Source: Apilactobacillus apisilvae
GTDB taxonomy: Bacteria > Bacillota > Bacilli > Lactobacillales > Lactobacillaceae
Assembly: GCF_023380225.1 (NCBI RefSeq)
Contig: NZ_CP093363.1
Span: 1-42,663, forward strand
DNA: 42,663 bases
Direction: 5' to 3'
Program-made: the position numbers and the translations under genes
Shown: piece after piece, positions 1-7,074 of the stretch
Layout: every line of letters begins with the position of its first letter
Numbering within the stretch: the first letter of the stretch is position 1
Notes under the pieces: generated by a model
Told to the model about the DNA's origin: nothing
What the model saw: only the letters and a program-made list of their open reading frames with translations
Databases searched by the model: none

Positions 1-4
1 AACC

Positions 5-376
5 ATGAAGGATTTAATGCTTGACGATAGTGGTGACATGATTATTGATGATGTATCAGGTGATTTGAATATGACTGATGGTAAAGATGAATTAAACCAA
101 CATGTATATTCACTGCTTAATACATTTTTAGGCGAACTTAGTTGGAATGAAGAACGTGGCTTAAATCAAATGCAACTAATTAATAGTTCTGATGATTTGC
201 AAGCTGTTCAAACCACTTTAAGTGATTATTTAAGAGAGAAATTAAATGATTTTGATTCAATTGAAATCAATAATAGTGAAATTAATGATCGTAATTTGAA
301 TATTAAAGCTACCGTTAAATTAAATGACGGTACAAGTATAGAAACAGCAGTTGGAGGTGATAACGATGCCAGTTGA
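5..376 (+). CDS. Baseplate protein, DUF2634 (XkdS-like)
   Basis: A 123-residue acidic protein matching the DUF2634/XkdS family, a small baseplate component related in role to gp25/gpW-type wedge proteins. The central stretch LNTFLGELSWNEERGLN is the family core, followed by an amphipathic region and a short beta end with TVKLNDGTSIET. It lies where XkdS lies in PBSX-like phages, between XkdR-like and baseplate J-like genes. Its ATG overlaps the stop of the preceding gene (ATGA, bases 5-8), whose body is at the right end of the window. Its 3' end overlaps the next ATG at 366, and GGAGGTGATAACG just before that ATG supplies the next ribosome site. The overlaps suggest translational coupling. 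Family assignment is from motif and position; exact placement in the baseplate is inferred. Confidence 0.8.
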   Translation: MKDLMLDDSGDMIIDDVSGDLNMTDGKDELNQHVYSLLNTFLGELSWNEERGLNQMQLINSSDDLQAVQTTLSDYLREKLNDFDSIEINNSEINDRNLNIKATVKLNDGTSIETAVGGDNDAS

Positions 377-1575
377 CACTCAGTTAGGTTATAAAAGATT
401 AGATTATGGTGATTTGTTAAACGATATGAAAAATCTGATTATTAAATATTTCGGATCAGATATAAATTTAGACGACAATTCTGTTCTAGGTATGTTTGCT
501 AATTTTCGCTCAAAATAAAAATTCTTATGAAGAAATCGCACAAGCTATATATAACAGTCGATTTGTGCTAAAAGCAAAAGGTAGCCAATTAGACGATATT
601 GGTGCTGATGAAAATATTTTTAGAAAACCTGCAACTAATGCTTATGTAGAATTACAAATTAAGGCATATGTGGACGTTAATTCGCCTACGGTAATTACTA
701 CTGATGATGGAGAGTTCAGTACCGCAGACGGTCATATTTTTAAGATTTTAGATGATGTAACAATATCGAGTGCTGATAGTCAAGATGAAGATGGCAACTC
801 ACTAGGAACAGTTGCAGTTCAGGCCATTTCAGTTGATGAAGGTATTGATAACAATGTTATGGCTGGTGCAATCGTAAACGCTGAACAATCAGTAGATGGT
901 TTCTACCAGGTAACTAATCCACAACCAGCTAGTGGTGGCCAGAATGTTGAAACTGATGATAGTTTCAGAAATCGGATTCTAGCTAATCGGATTAATAAAC
1001 CTAATTCAACTAATGATGGTGTGGAAAATGCTATTCGTAACTTGAATTCAGTTACTGATGCACGTTTAGTTAGTAATCGCACCATGCAAACTGACCAATA
1101 TGGTAACCCACCTAAAACCACTCACTTATATGTAGTCAATGGTAATGATGATGAGATTGCACAAGCTATGTTAGACCATTTACCTATATTAACTCATACA
1201 GTCGGTAATCGTTCAGCAATCGCTACTGATGTAGGCGGAGTAAAGCATACGATTTATTTTGACCATGCTAATAATGTGCAAATTTACTTAAATATTAAAA
1301 TCACTACTGACGATACTAAATTCAATTCAGATTCTGGTACAGATACCATTAAACAAAATATCATTGATTATTTCTCTGATTTTAAAATGGGTTCAACAGT
1401 TGATTTTACTAAGCTATTTGCTCCTTGCTATTCAGTTACAGGTGTTAAATCAGTTGAGATTAGTCTTGGAAAAGATGCAAGCAATCTAACTCCTAATCAA
1501 AATATTGGCGTAGATGCGTTTGAGTTACCTGTAGTTAGTTCAGATAGCATCACGATTAATAAGGACGGTGAGTAG
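366..1575 (+). pseudogene. Baseplate J-like protein (XkdT), apparent frameshift near 500
   Basis: Baseplate J family protein, the wedge protein that builds the contractile-tail baseplate. Translation from ATG 366 (ribosome site GGAGGTGATAACG) gives 50 residues ending NSVLGMFANFRSK and a TAA at 516-518. The rest of the family sequence, beginning IFAQNKNSYEEIAQAIYNS, is in the next frame from about 502 and runs cleanly to 1575. Both pieces are needed for a normal N-terminus, so the gene appears broken by a small indel; losing one AT from an AATATTTTC would explain it. The larger fragment could start at TTG 496 but has only a weak AGGT upstream. The remainder has the family's usual features, including ETDDSFRNRI. 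Sequencing error in a run-rich stretch is as likely as a real mutation. The gene stops directly before the next start. Confidence 0.75.
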
Positions 1576-2190
1576 ATGTTTCAAACTCAATTAAACATTA
1601 GTGATGATGCTTACACAAATGACATTTTAAATAAATTGCCTGCTTATCGTAATCAACTTGACGATTCTAACAATCAAAAGTTTCTCAATATTATTGCCGA
1701 GCTTTTTAACGATGGTAAAAATGATTTAATTAGCATTTATGATCTAACCAGAATTAAAAATGCCAAAGGAAAAATACTTACTGATTTAGCTAAAGAATAT
1801 GGAATTACCAGAATTGATAATGATGATGACTTTTTAAGATTTGAACTAAACTGGCAAGTATTGAAGTCTAAAACTCCTACCACCATAAATGGAATTAAAA
1901 CATTAATTTCAGTTTTATTGAATATCGATGTTAAACAGTTTGACATTGTTCCAACAGAAAATCCGCAAGAAGTAGAAGTTATTAATATTCCATTTGATTT
2001 TAATTCTGGATCACATAGTAATTTGAAACGTAGAATGCTATCGGATTCAATTCAAAGCATTTTGCCTGTTGAAACTAACCTAAAAGATATTCAGTATCAG
2101 AAACAGTCCTATGGTAACTACTATATAGGAATTTTAGGCGTTAAAAATAAATTTAAGGAAAGCGAGGTAGTACCTTTTGGCAACTTATGA
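1576..2190 (+). CDS. Baseplate protein, DUF2313 (XkdU/YmfQ-like)
   Basis: A 204-residue protein of the XkdU/YmfQ (DUF2313) group, which joins the baseplate J protein to the tail fibre in PBSX- and Mu-like contractile tails. Visible hallmarks are the early FLNIIAELFNDGKNDL segment, then LTDLAKEYGITR and a middle region with KTPTTINGIKTLIS. It starts at ATG 1576 immediately after the baseplate J stop (TAG ATG); the preceding GGACGGTGAG gives a usable ribosome site. Its last 14 bases overlap the tail fibre, which starts at TTG 2177. Assignment rests on gene order and overall resemblance and is fairly sure. Confidence 0.75.
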   Translation: MFQTQLNISDDAYTNDILNKLPAYRNQLDDSNNQKFLNIIAELFNDGKNDLISIYDLTRIKNAKGKILTDLAKEYGITRIDNDDDFLRFELNWQVLKSKTPTTINGIKTLISVLLNIDVKQFDIVPTENPQEVEVINIPFDFNSGSHSNLKRRMLSDSIQSILPVETNLKDIQYQKQSYGNYYIGILGVKNKFKESEVVPFGNL

Positions 2191-4300
2191 TACACCGATT
2201 TTTACAAATCAAAGCAGTAGGCTAATTATTGCAGTTGCTGCTAACTCAGAACAATTAACCTTTACTAAAATTGTGTATAGTTCTGATGATTTTAGCAATA
2301 AGTCTGATGATGATATTGCTAATTTAACCGATTTAACTAATAAAGAAATTACTGCAAATGCTCAATCGTTCTTAGAAAATGGGATTACTAAAGTACGTGG
2401 TGCTGGTAATAACGACAACTTAGATCAAGGACTTAATGTTCGTACATTTGGACTATATGCAAAAGGAAACAATATCCCAGAAATGTTAGTCGCAGTTGCA
2501 ACCAGTCAAACTGCTGATTACTTAGACGTTCATAACAATAACTCAAGTAACCAACTAACATATACCTTCAACTTAAAAATTAGTAATACTAGAAATATTA
2601 ACTTTAGCAATATTCATGATGTTAGTGTTACACAAGCTGACCTACAATCAGCACTTGCACATATCGACCTATCTAACTACGAAACGGTTGAAGATGCAAA
2701 TGATGCACATAAAAGTTTAAAGGAGGGAATAGATGATTTGGATACACAAACATCACAAGGACTAACTGCAATCGGTCAACAACTAGGTCAACTGATTGAT
2801 ATCAATAAATTCAAAGATGAATTTAACACTAAATTAGGAAAATATGATACCAGCGCTGACGTTGACGAAAAGCTAAAAAACATAAATCTAAGCCCATATA
2901 TGAAAACTGCTGATGCCAATAATACCTTTGCGCTAAAATCAGATGTAACTAATTTAGGTTTAGCTGCTAAAGACGGCAAACTATATTACGACAACTTGCC
3001 AGTGATTACAGCTCAAGCACCATCAGGCATTAGTGTTAGTTTAGATCGTGCTAAAGATGGCATTCAGGCAACAATTAACGTTGCAGATAACGGCGGTTTG
3101 TCAAACATTTACTACCAACTTTTCTACAAAAAATCAGATGATACAGTTTGGCAGTTCATTGACCACCCAGCACGTACTAGCACCTTAACAGTACCGATGG
3201 ATGGTTCAACATATGATTTCAAGGCAAAGGCTGGTAACTCAGCTGGACTATCTGACGAAAGCTCAGTAGCCAGCATTCTAACAATTGATGGTTCAATCTA
3301 CGGAGCAAGTTGGAACCAAGGAGTAGATTCAACACTAACTCGTACAGATTCAGCTGTCGGCATGGTGGCTGGCATTAATGGTCAACGTAACGACTTTGAT
3401 AATGCTCCAATTTTTGGCGAAATGCACCGCGTCAACGATGATAAAGGCAATGTTTTCGTTAGAATTCCAAAATTCTATATTAAAAAAACACAGGTGCCTG
3501 GTTTATCTACGTGGCAAGTATCCAAGATTAAGCATGATGACAGTTGGTATTTACCTAAATGTTTCTGGAATTTTAGCAGTAATCAAGAACTTCCATATGT
3601 AGATGTTGGTGCGTACTTAGCTAATCTAAATGGCAGTGTACTTGAATCAAAAGTTAATACAGCACCTGCTAATAGTCAAACTATTGGTAGTTTTAGAAAT
3701 TACGCTCGAAACAATGGTGCTGGCTATCAACAATTAGATATTCACGTTTGGGACGTGTTGCAAGTCCTATTCATCATCGAATTCGCTACTTTAGATAGTC
3801 AAAGCGTAATGTATGGTAACGCTGAAAACTACAATTCTGGCTATACTGATGGTATGAAAGGCAGTTCTGCTGGTGATTCAAATAACATTAAATACCGTGG
3901 AATTGAGTCTATGTACTGTAACATTTTCCAATTCGTTGATGGTATTGGCATCAACTCAGGAAATATTTATGTATGTGATAATGCTAATAACTACAGCGAC
4001 TCACAATTCAGCTATCCATATAGGCCAGTTAGTTATCGATTACCAGAATCAAGCAACTACATGCAATCAGCAGGATTAGATTTAAGTAATCCTGAAGTTA
4101 CACTACCAACTTCAACAACTAGTACACAAGGATACTACAATGACTACTGTTATAACGATAGTGGAAGCAACTACGCAATGAATGTTGGCGGTTATGGCTC
4201 CCACTCGAGCCATGGGTTGTTTTGTGCGGGCGTCCACGGCGCGTTTTCCAGTTCGTACTCGAACGTCGGTTCCCGCTTGATTAAAAAACCTGTTCTTTAG
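2177..4300 (+). CDS. Tail fibre / receptor-binding protein, DGR target
   Basis: A 707-residue tail fibre. Residues 1-150 form the conserved adaptor that attaches to the baseplate (ANSEQLTFTKIVYSSDDF, then GLNVRTFGLYAKG). Residues 150-270 are helical and repetitive (shaft). Residues about 275-370 look like a fibronectin type III module (YYQLFYKKSDDTVW, YDFKAKAGNSAG). Residues about 375-707 resemble the formylglycine-enzyme/C-type-lectin fold used by DGR target proteins, ending GLFCAGVHGAFSS and NVGSRL. The last 35 codons contain the variable repeat; variable residues are Y673, S678, H679, H687, S692, Y694 and I702. Start is TTG 2177, preceded by GAGGTAGTACCTT and overlapping the previous gene; an ATG start is not available nearby. 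Such a tip is expected to contact the host surface receptor. Function as fibre is strong; the receptor is unknown. Confidence 0.9.
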   Translation: MATYDTPIFTNQSSRLIIAVAANSEQLTFTKIVYSSDDFSNKSDDDIANLTDLTNKEITANAQSFLENGITKVRGAGNNDNLDQGLNVRTFGLYAKGNNIPEMLVAVATSQTADYLDVHNNNSSNQLTYTFNLKISNTRNINFSNIHDVSVTQADLQSALAHIDLSNYETVEDANDAHKSLKEGIDDLDTQTSQGLTAIGQQLGQLIDINKFKDEFNTKLGKYDTSADVDEKLKNINLSPYMKTADANNTFALKSDVTNLGLAAKDGKLYYDNLPVITAQAPSGISVSLDRAKDGIQATINVADNGGLSNIYYQLFYKKSDDTVWQFIDHPARTSTLTVPMDGSTYDFKAKAGNSAGLSDESSVASILTIDGSIYGASWNQGVDSTLTRTDSAVGMVAGINGQRNDFDNAPIFGEMHRVNDDKGNVFVRIPKFYIKKTQVPGLSTWQVSKIKHDDSWYLPKCFWNFSSNQELPYVDVGAYLANLNGSVLESKVNTAPANSQTIGSFRNYARNNGAGYQQLDIHVWDVLQVLFIIEFATLDSQSVMYGNAENYNSGYTDGMKGSSAGDSNNIKYRGIESMYCNIFQFVDGIGINSGNIYVCDNANNYSDSQFSYPYRPVSYRLPESSNYMQSAGLDLSNPEVTLPTSTTSTQGYYNDYCYNDSGSNYAMNVGGYGSHSSHGLFCAGVHGAFSSSYSNVGSRLIKKPVL
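4188..4283 (+). repeat. DGR variable repeat (VR)
   Basis: A 96-bp stretch at the 3' end of the tail fibre gene that matches the template repeat at an offset of exactly 165 bp. Differences (template to variable) are A-T at 4193, A-G at 4209, T-C at 4211, A-C at 4235, A-G at 4251, A-T at 4256, G-A at 4257 and A-T at 4281. Six of eight are at template adenines, the signature of DGR mutagenic retrohoming. The invariant GC-rich block at 4264-4276 (GTCGGTTCCCGC core) is the likely initiation-of-mutagenic-homing (IMH) element. The repeat is about 55% G+C in a much more AT-rich genome. It ends 15-20 bases before the fibre stop codon. Confidence 0.93.
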
Positions 4301-4305
4301 GGGGT

Positions 4306-4325
4306 CTGGGGGAGTATTCCCCCAG
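4306..4325. other. DGR hairpin/cruciform downstream of VR
   Basis: Perfect inverted repeat: CTGGGGGA, tetraloop GTAT, TCCCCCAG. It begins 25 bases after the last VR/TR-identical base and 6 bases after the fibre stop codon. In the Bordetella BPP-1 element a hairpin of the same geometry (8-bp stem, 4-nt loop) just downstream of VR is needed for efficient target recognition. It has no T-run after it, so it is not a simple terminator. The position and geometry strongly support this role here; function is inferred by analogy. Confidence 0.85.
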
Positions 4326-4352
4326 GGAATTACATAGCGGTTGATGATGCTA

Positions 4353-4448
4353 GCGGTAATGGCTCCCACTCGAACTATGGGTTGTTTTGTGCGGGCGTCA
4401 ACGGCGCGTTTTCCAATTCGAGCTCGAACGTCGGTTCCCGCTTGAATA
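4353..4448 (+). repeat. DGR template repeat (TR)
   Basis: Non-coding donor copy of the variable repeat, lying between the tail fibre and the reverse transcriptase. In the register of the fibre it has six AAY codons (AAT 4358, AAC 4373, AAC 4400, AAT 4415, AAC 4427, AAT 4445), the codon choice typical of DGR templates because adenine mutagenesis of AAY gives many amino acids and no stop. Two codons that differ from VR at non-adenines (TAT 4376 and AGC 4421) look like former AAY codons already mutated in the template. It is expected to be transcribed and copied by the RT into adenine-mutated cDNA that replaces VR. Confidence 0.93.
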
Positions 4449-4599
4449 TTAATTATAAGACGAAAGAAACTTGCATCATCTTCTGCGTAGCACTCGCTAA
4501 AAATTCGCCACGAACGGTAGTGGTTAGTAGTGTAGCCGAAGGCCACTAAGATTAATAATAAATCAAATTTTAAAATCAAAAATATAAAGGAGAATCGAG

Positions 4600-5649
4600 A
4601 TGAAACGTTATGGGCATTTATATGATAAGGTCGCCGACTCAGCAGTAATCAATCTAGCTATCGACCAAGCATCTAGGGGTAAACGCCGTAGGCGTGATGT
4701 TAAAAGAGTTTTGGAAAATCGTGAGCTATATGTAATGAAAATCCAAGATATGTTATTAAGCGAAAGCTATCAGCCTTCACACATACGTGAAATTAAAATA
4801 AATGAGCGTGGAAAAGAACGGATCATAACCAGTTCAAAATTCTACCCTGACCAAATAATTCATTGGGCTTTAGTACTCGTGCTAGAGCCTATTTTTTATC
4901 GAAGTATGTACCACTATTGCTTAGCAACGGTTAAAGGCCGTGGTGGTGCGCTAGGTAAGCGTGCAGTTGAAAAGTGGTTAAAGAATGATCCAAAAAATAC
5001 TAAGTATTGCCTTAAATTGGATATTCACCACTTCTATCCATCGATTGATCATGATGTTTTAAAAATTAAACTATCAGACCGTTTCAAAGATAAAAGGTTG
5101 CTAAAAGTCTTATTTGATATTATTGACTGCTATCCAAAAGGCTTGCCGCTAGGACTATATACTTCTCAATGGTTTGCTAATTTTTTCTTAGAAAGTTTGG
5201 ATCATAAAATTAAAGAACAATGGCAAGCATCGTACTATGTAAGGTACATGGACGACATGGTCATCTTTGGTTGCAATAAGAAAAAGCTGCATAAATTAAA
5301 GAACAAAATCAATGAAGAAGTTAAGATTTATCATTTATCAATTAAAGATAACTGGCAAGTATTCAGAACCGATTCAAGACCAATTGATTTTCTAGGCTTC
5401 AAATTCTACCGGGATCATACGACTATAAGAAGGCGTAATTTCTTAAGAATAAGAAGAAAAGTAGCTAAAATAAGCAAAAAATCACGTCCTAGTGTGGGAG
5501 ATGCTCACTCAATGCTTAGTTATTATGGCTGGATTAAAAACTCAGATAGTTTCAAATTTTATAATGAACAAATCAAATTAAAATTTAGCGTAAAAGCAGC
5601 AAAAGGAGTGTTGAAATATGCAAGAAATGCACGCAAGAATGACGATTGA
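4600..5649 (+). CDS. DGR-type reverse transcriptase
   Basis: A 349-residue reverse transcriptase that would copy the TR RNA into mutated cDNA. The catalytic aspartates lie at D141 in LKLDIHHFYPSID and in the YMDD box (residues 216-219, RYMDDMVIFG). Between them, LGLYTSQ (residues 184-190) fits the DGR signature G-x3-SQ, which replaces the QG motif of group II intron and retron RTs. Length is typical of stand-alone DGR RTs, with no maturase or fused domain; the C-terminal quarter is basic (RIRRKVAKISKKSRP), suiting RNA binding. Start ATG 4600 follows AAAGGAGAATCGAG. The 3' end overlaps the next gene by 32 bp, so RT is embedded in the late tail operon rather than being a separate transcript. 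Identification is firm. Confidence 0.95.
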   Translation: MKRYGHLYDKVADSAVINLAIDQASRGKRRRRDVKRVLENRELYVMKIQDMLLSESYQPSHIREIKINERGKERIITSSKFYPDQIIHWALVLVLEPIFYRSMYHYCLATVKGRGGALGKRAVEKWLKNDPKNTKYCLKLDIHHFYPSIDHDVLKIKLSDRFKDKRLLKVLFDIIDCYPKGLPLGLYTSQWFANFFLESLDHKIKEQWQASYYVRYMDDMVIFGCNKKKLHKLKNKINEEVKIYHLSIKDNWQVFRTDSRPIDFLGFKFYRDHTTIRRRNFLRIRRKVAKISKKSRPSVGDAHSMLSYYGWIKNSDSFKFYNEQIKLKFSVKAAKGVLKYARNARKNDD

Positions 5650-5971
5650 TAATGGCGAAAATGCCATGATAGTAGGCATTGAACCTATTAATTTAGGAAA
5701 CTTTAAATTCTACGGTTGCAAAAAAGTATTTTTAAAAAATTATGTTGAAAAAGATGAACAAGGCAATGAAATAACTAAACAAAAGGTTGATGACACTAAG
5801 CATCCAGTCTATGACAATTGGAGCCAATCATTCGTTGATATTCAAAATCAACAAGAGAATGCAGCACAAATGCTATCTAATAGCGCTAAAAGTGCAATTA
5901 CTAATTACCAAATTCAACAACAACAAGCAATGATTTTAAGCGAAATTGCTAAATTGAAAGGGGAAAAATAA
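5618..5971 (+). CDS. Hypothetical protein, baseplate/fibre-associated (XkdW position)
   Basis: A 117-residue protein starting inside the end of the RT gene, with AAAGGAG nine bases before ATG 5618. Residues 1-60 look mixed beta (GNFKFYGCKKVFLKNYV); residues 70-115 form a glutamine-rich helix (QQENAAQMLSN, YQIQQQQAMILSEIAKLKG). It occupies the place of XkdW in PBSX-like clusters, between fibre and XkdX, which suggests a structural or fibre-assembly role. I considered the DGR accessory protein Avd because of its size and place, but the basic four-helix pattern of Avd is absent. Function unknown. Confidence 0.65.
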   Translation: MQEMHARMTIDNGENAMIVGIEPINLGNFKFYGCKKVFLKNYVEKDEQGNEITKQKVDDTKHPVYDNWSQSFVDIQNQQENAAQMLSNSAKSAITNYQIQQQQAMILSEIAKLKGEK

Positions 5972-5973
5972 TT

Positions 5974-6135
5974 ATGTTTAATCAAATGGTTTTAAGTGGA
6001 TACCAATTTTATACTGATCAAGATATTGAAAACTTTTTAACAGTTGGATATATTACAAAGGATTGCTATGACCAAGTGAATAAATTAAGACATCCAGAAC
6101 AACAAAATAGCAACACCAAAACGCCTCAACAATAG
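5974..6135 (+). CDS. XkdX family protein
   Basis: A 53-residue protein with the XkdX pattern: aromatic N-terminus (YQFYTDQDIENF) then VGYITKDCYDQV, matching the family's glycine-x-IT-x-x-x-Y core. XkdX is a small conserved gene found just after tail fibre genes in many Gram-positive contractile phages; its exact role is not established. It starts two bases after the previous stop, with AAGGGGAAAAATAATT as ribosome site, and its 3' end lies inside a terminator hairpin, closing the tail operon. Confidence 0.75.
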   Translation: MFNQMVLSGYQFYTDQDIENFLTVGYITKDCYDQVNKLRHPEQQNSNTKTPQQ

Positions 6136-6150
6136 TTAGGTGTTTTTATT
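6118..6150 (+). terminator. Rho-independent terminator after tail/DGR genes
   Basis: ACGCCT (6121-6126) pairs with AGGTGT (6138-6143, one G-T pair), flanked by AAAA before and TTTTTATTTT after. It overlaps the XkdX stop codon and separates the tail/DGR block from the lysis genes. Confidence 0.7.
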
Positions 6151-6184
6151 TTGGAAAAAAATTATAAAGGAATGATGACAAATT

Positions 6185-6505
6185 ATGTATTTATTCGGCT
6201 TTGATGTTACTGAATGGGCTGCGCTCATCACGGTAATATCAGGAGTTGTAATTGCTCTGTTTTGGGGTTTCAAAAAGTTAGTAACTGATCCAGCGAATGA
6301 AAATAGCAGAATAACATCAGAACAAATCAAAGAACTACATGAAGCAATTCATGAACTATCTGCATCTTTAAATTCAACCAATGAGGCAACACAAAAGCAT
6401 TTGGAAGATCATGATGTAAAACTGGCTACACAAGACACTAAAATTGCTAATCAAAATGAAAGAATTATTAATTTAGAGCGAGCAAAGAATTTGGAGGAAG
6501 ATTAA
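6185..6505 (+). CDS. XhlA-like holin-associated membrane protein
   Basis: A 106-residue protein with one N-terminal membrane segment (about residues 12-30, ALITVISGVVIALFWGF) and a charged coiled coil to the end (EQIKELHEAIHELSASLNS). This layout and place, before a second holin gene and the lysin, match the haemolysin XhlA group that assists holin-mediated lysis in PBSX-like phages. XhlA proper usually has the membrane segment at the C-terminus, so this is an analogue rather than a certain homologue. Start ATG 6185 is preceded by AAAGGA 13 bases upstream, a rather long spacing. Two bases separate it from the next gene. Confidence 0.6.
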   Translation: MYLFGFDVTEWAALITVISGVVIALFWGFKKLVTDPANENSRITSEQIKELHEAIHELSASLNSTNEATQKHLEDHDVKLATQDTKIANQNERIINLERAKNLEED

Positions 6506-6507
6506 TT

Positions 6508-7074
6508 ATGAATTATTTAGATTTAGACACAATTAAAACTATTGTATGGATTGTTTTAGCAGTTGTAGGTAGCACTTATACTTATATATATCGTAAGGTA
6601 GCTATCCATAGACACAAACAAGATGAGATTAATAATGCCAAGAATGATAAATTAGCTCAAGAACGTGCAAATAAACAAGCAGAATTGGACGAGCAAAAGG
6701 CACGTGATGATTTTGATAACAATATGAACACTGCTTTAGAAGTAGCTAAAAATAAAGTGGTTCCTTTAGCTGTTAATGATACATTAGGTAATGCTGATAA
6801 GCGTAAATTAGCTGTGCAAAGAATTAATACTGGCCTTAATAAACTAGGCATTGATTTACCAGAGCCAGTAATTAGTGAAGCTTCTGAACGTGCTTATCAA
6901 TGGTACAAGGCAAGTGGCGGCGATATCCACAAATTAAATACTTCAGATGGTAACAATAACCAACCATCAGACAAACAAACAGTTAAGGTTGAGATGCCTA
7001 ATAATCAAGAAAATAATGGCAATCAAAGTCAACCAAATAATCCATATGAAAAGAGAGATGTTACTAATGAGTAA
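6508..7074 (+). CDS. Phage holin, LLH family
   Basis: A 188-residue LLH-type holin, the family first named from Lactobacillus phage LL-H, which permeabilises the cytoplasmic membrane at lysis. One membrane segment lies at residues about 10-29 (IVWIVLAVVGSTYTYIY), then a basic coiled coil, then the conserved soluble region with AVQRINTGLNKLGIDLPEP and the AYQWYK motif. The tail from residue 148 is an N/Q-rich low-complexity stretch. Start ATG 6508 follows TTGGAGGAAGATTAATT. The last codons overlap the lysin start at 7067, consistent with a coupled holin-lysin pair. Confidence 0.82.
   Translation: MNYLDLDTIKTIVWIVLAVVGSTYTYIYRKVAIHRHKQDEINNAKNDKLAQERANKQAELDEQKARDDFDNNMNTALEVAKNKVVPLAVNDTLGNADKRKLAVQRINTGLNKLGIDLPEPVISEASERAYQWYKASGGDIHKLNTSDGNNNQPSDKQTVKVEMPNNQENNGNQSQPNNPYEKRDVTNE

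Larger units (their letters stand above)
4301..4599 (+). ncRNA. DGR TR-RNA region (leader, TR, spacer)
   Basis: This 299-bp gene-free stretch between the fibre and the RT should form the template RNA: the hairpin at 4306-4325, the TR at 4353-4448, then a 151-base spacer at 4449-4599. In BPP-1 a spacer of about 140 bases after TR is required for cDNA priming, and the length here fits. The spacer contains short self-complementary pieces such as GTGGTTAGTAGTG and GCCGAAGGCC (4534-4547) and ends with the RT ribosome site AAAGGAG. No open frame resembling the accessory protein Avd lies here. RNA ends are not determinable from sequence. Confidence 0.7.

Noticed and set aside
3378..3602. Rightward 74-codon frame inside the fibre gene, and similar frames at 3873-4079.
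   Set aside because: Shadow frames within a strong coding gene, without ribosome sites.
4112..4579. A 155-codon leftward open frame that crosses VR and TR and repeats a peptide such as GKRAVDARTKQP twice.
   Set aside because: It is antisense to the fibre and template; its internal repetition comes simply from the VR/TR duplication, and it has no ribosome site.
4600..5649. Retron, group II intron or abortive-infection reverse transcriptase.
   Set aside because: The LGLYTSQ motif, a matched VR/TR pair with adenine bias, and the lack of msr/msd, maturase or HEPN parts favour a DGR RT.
5618..5971. Candidate Avd accessory protein of the DGR.
   Set aside because: Beta-rich start and Gln-rich helix do not match the basic four-helix pattern, and the position equals that of an ordinary tail gene before XkdX.
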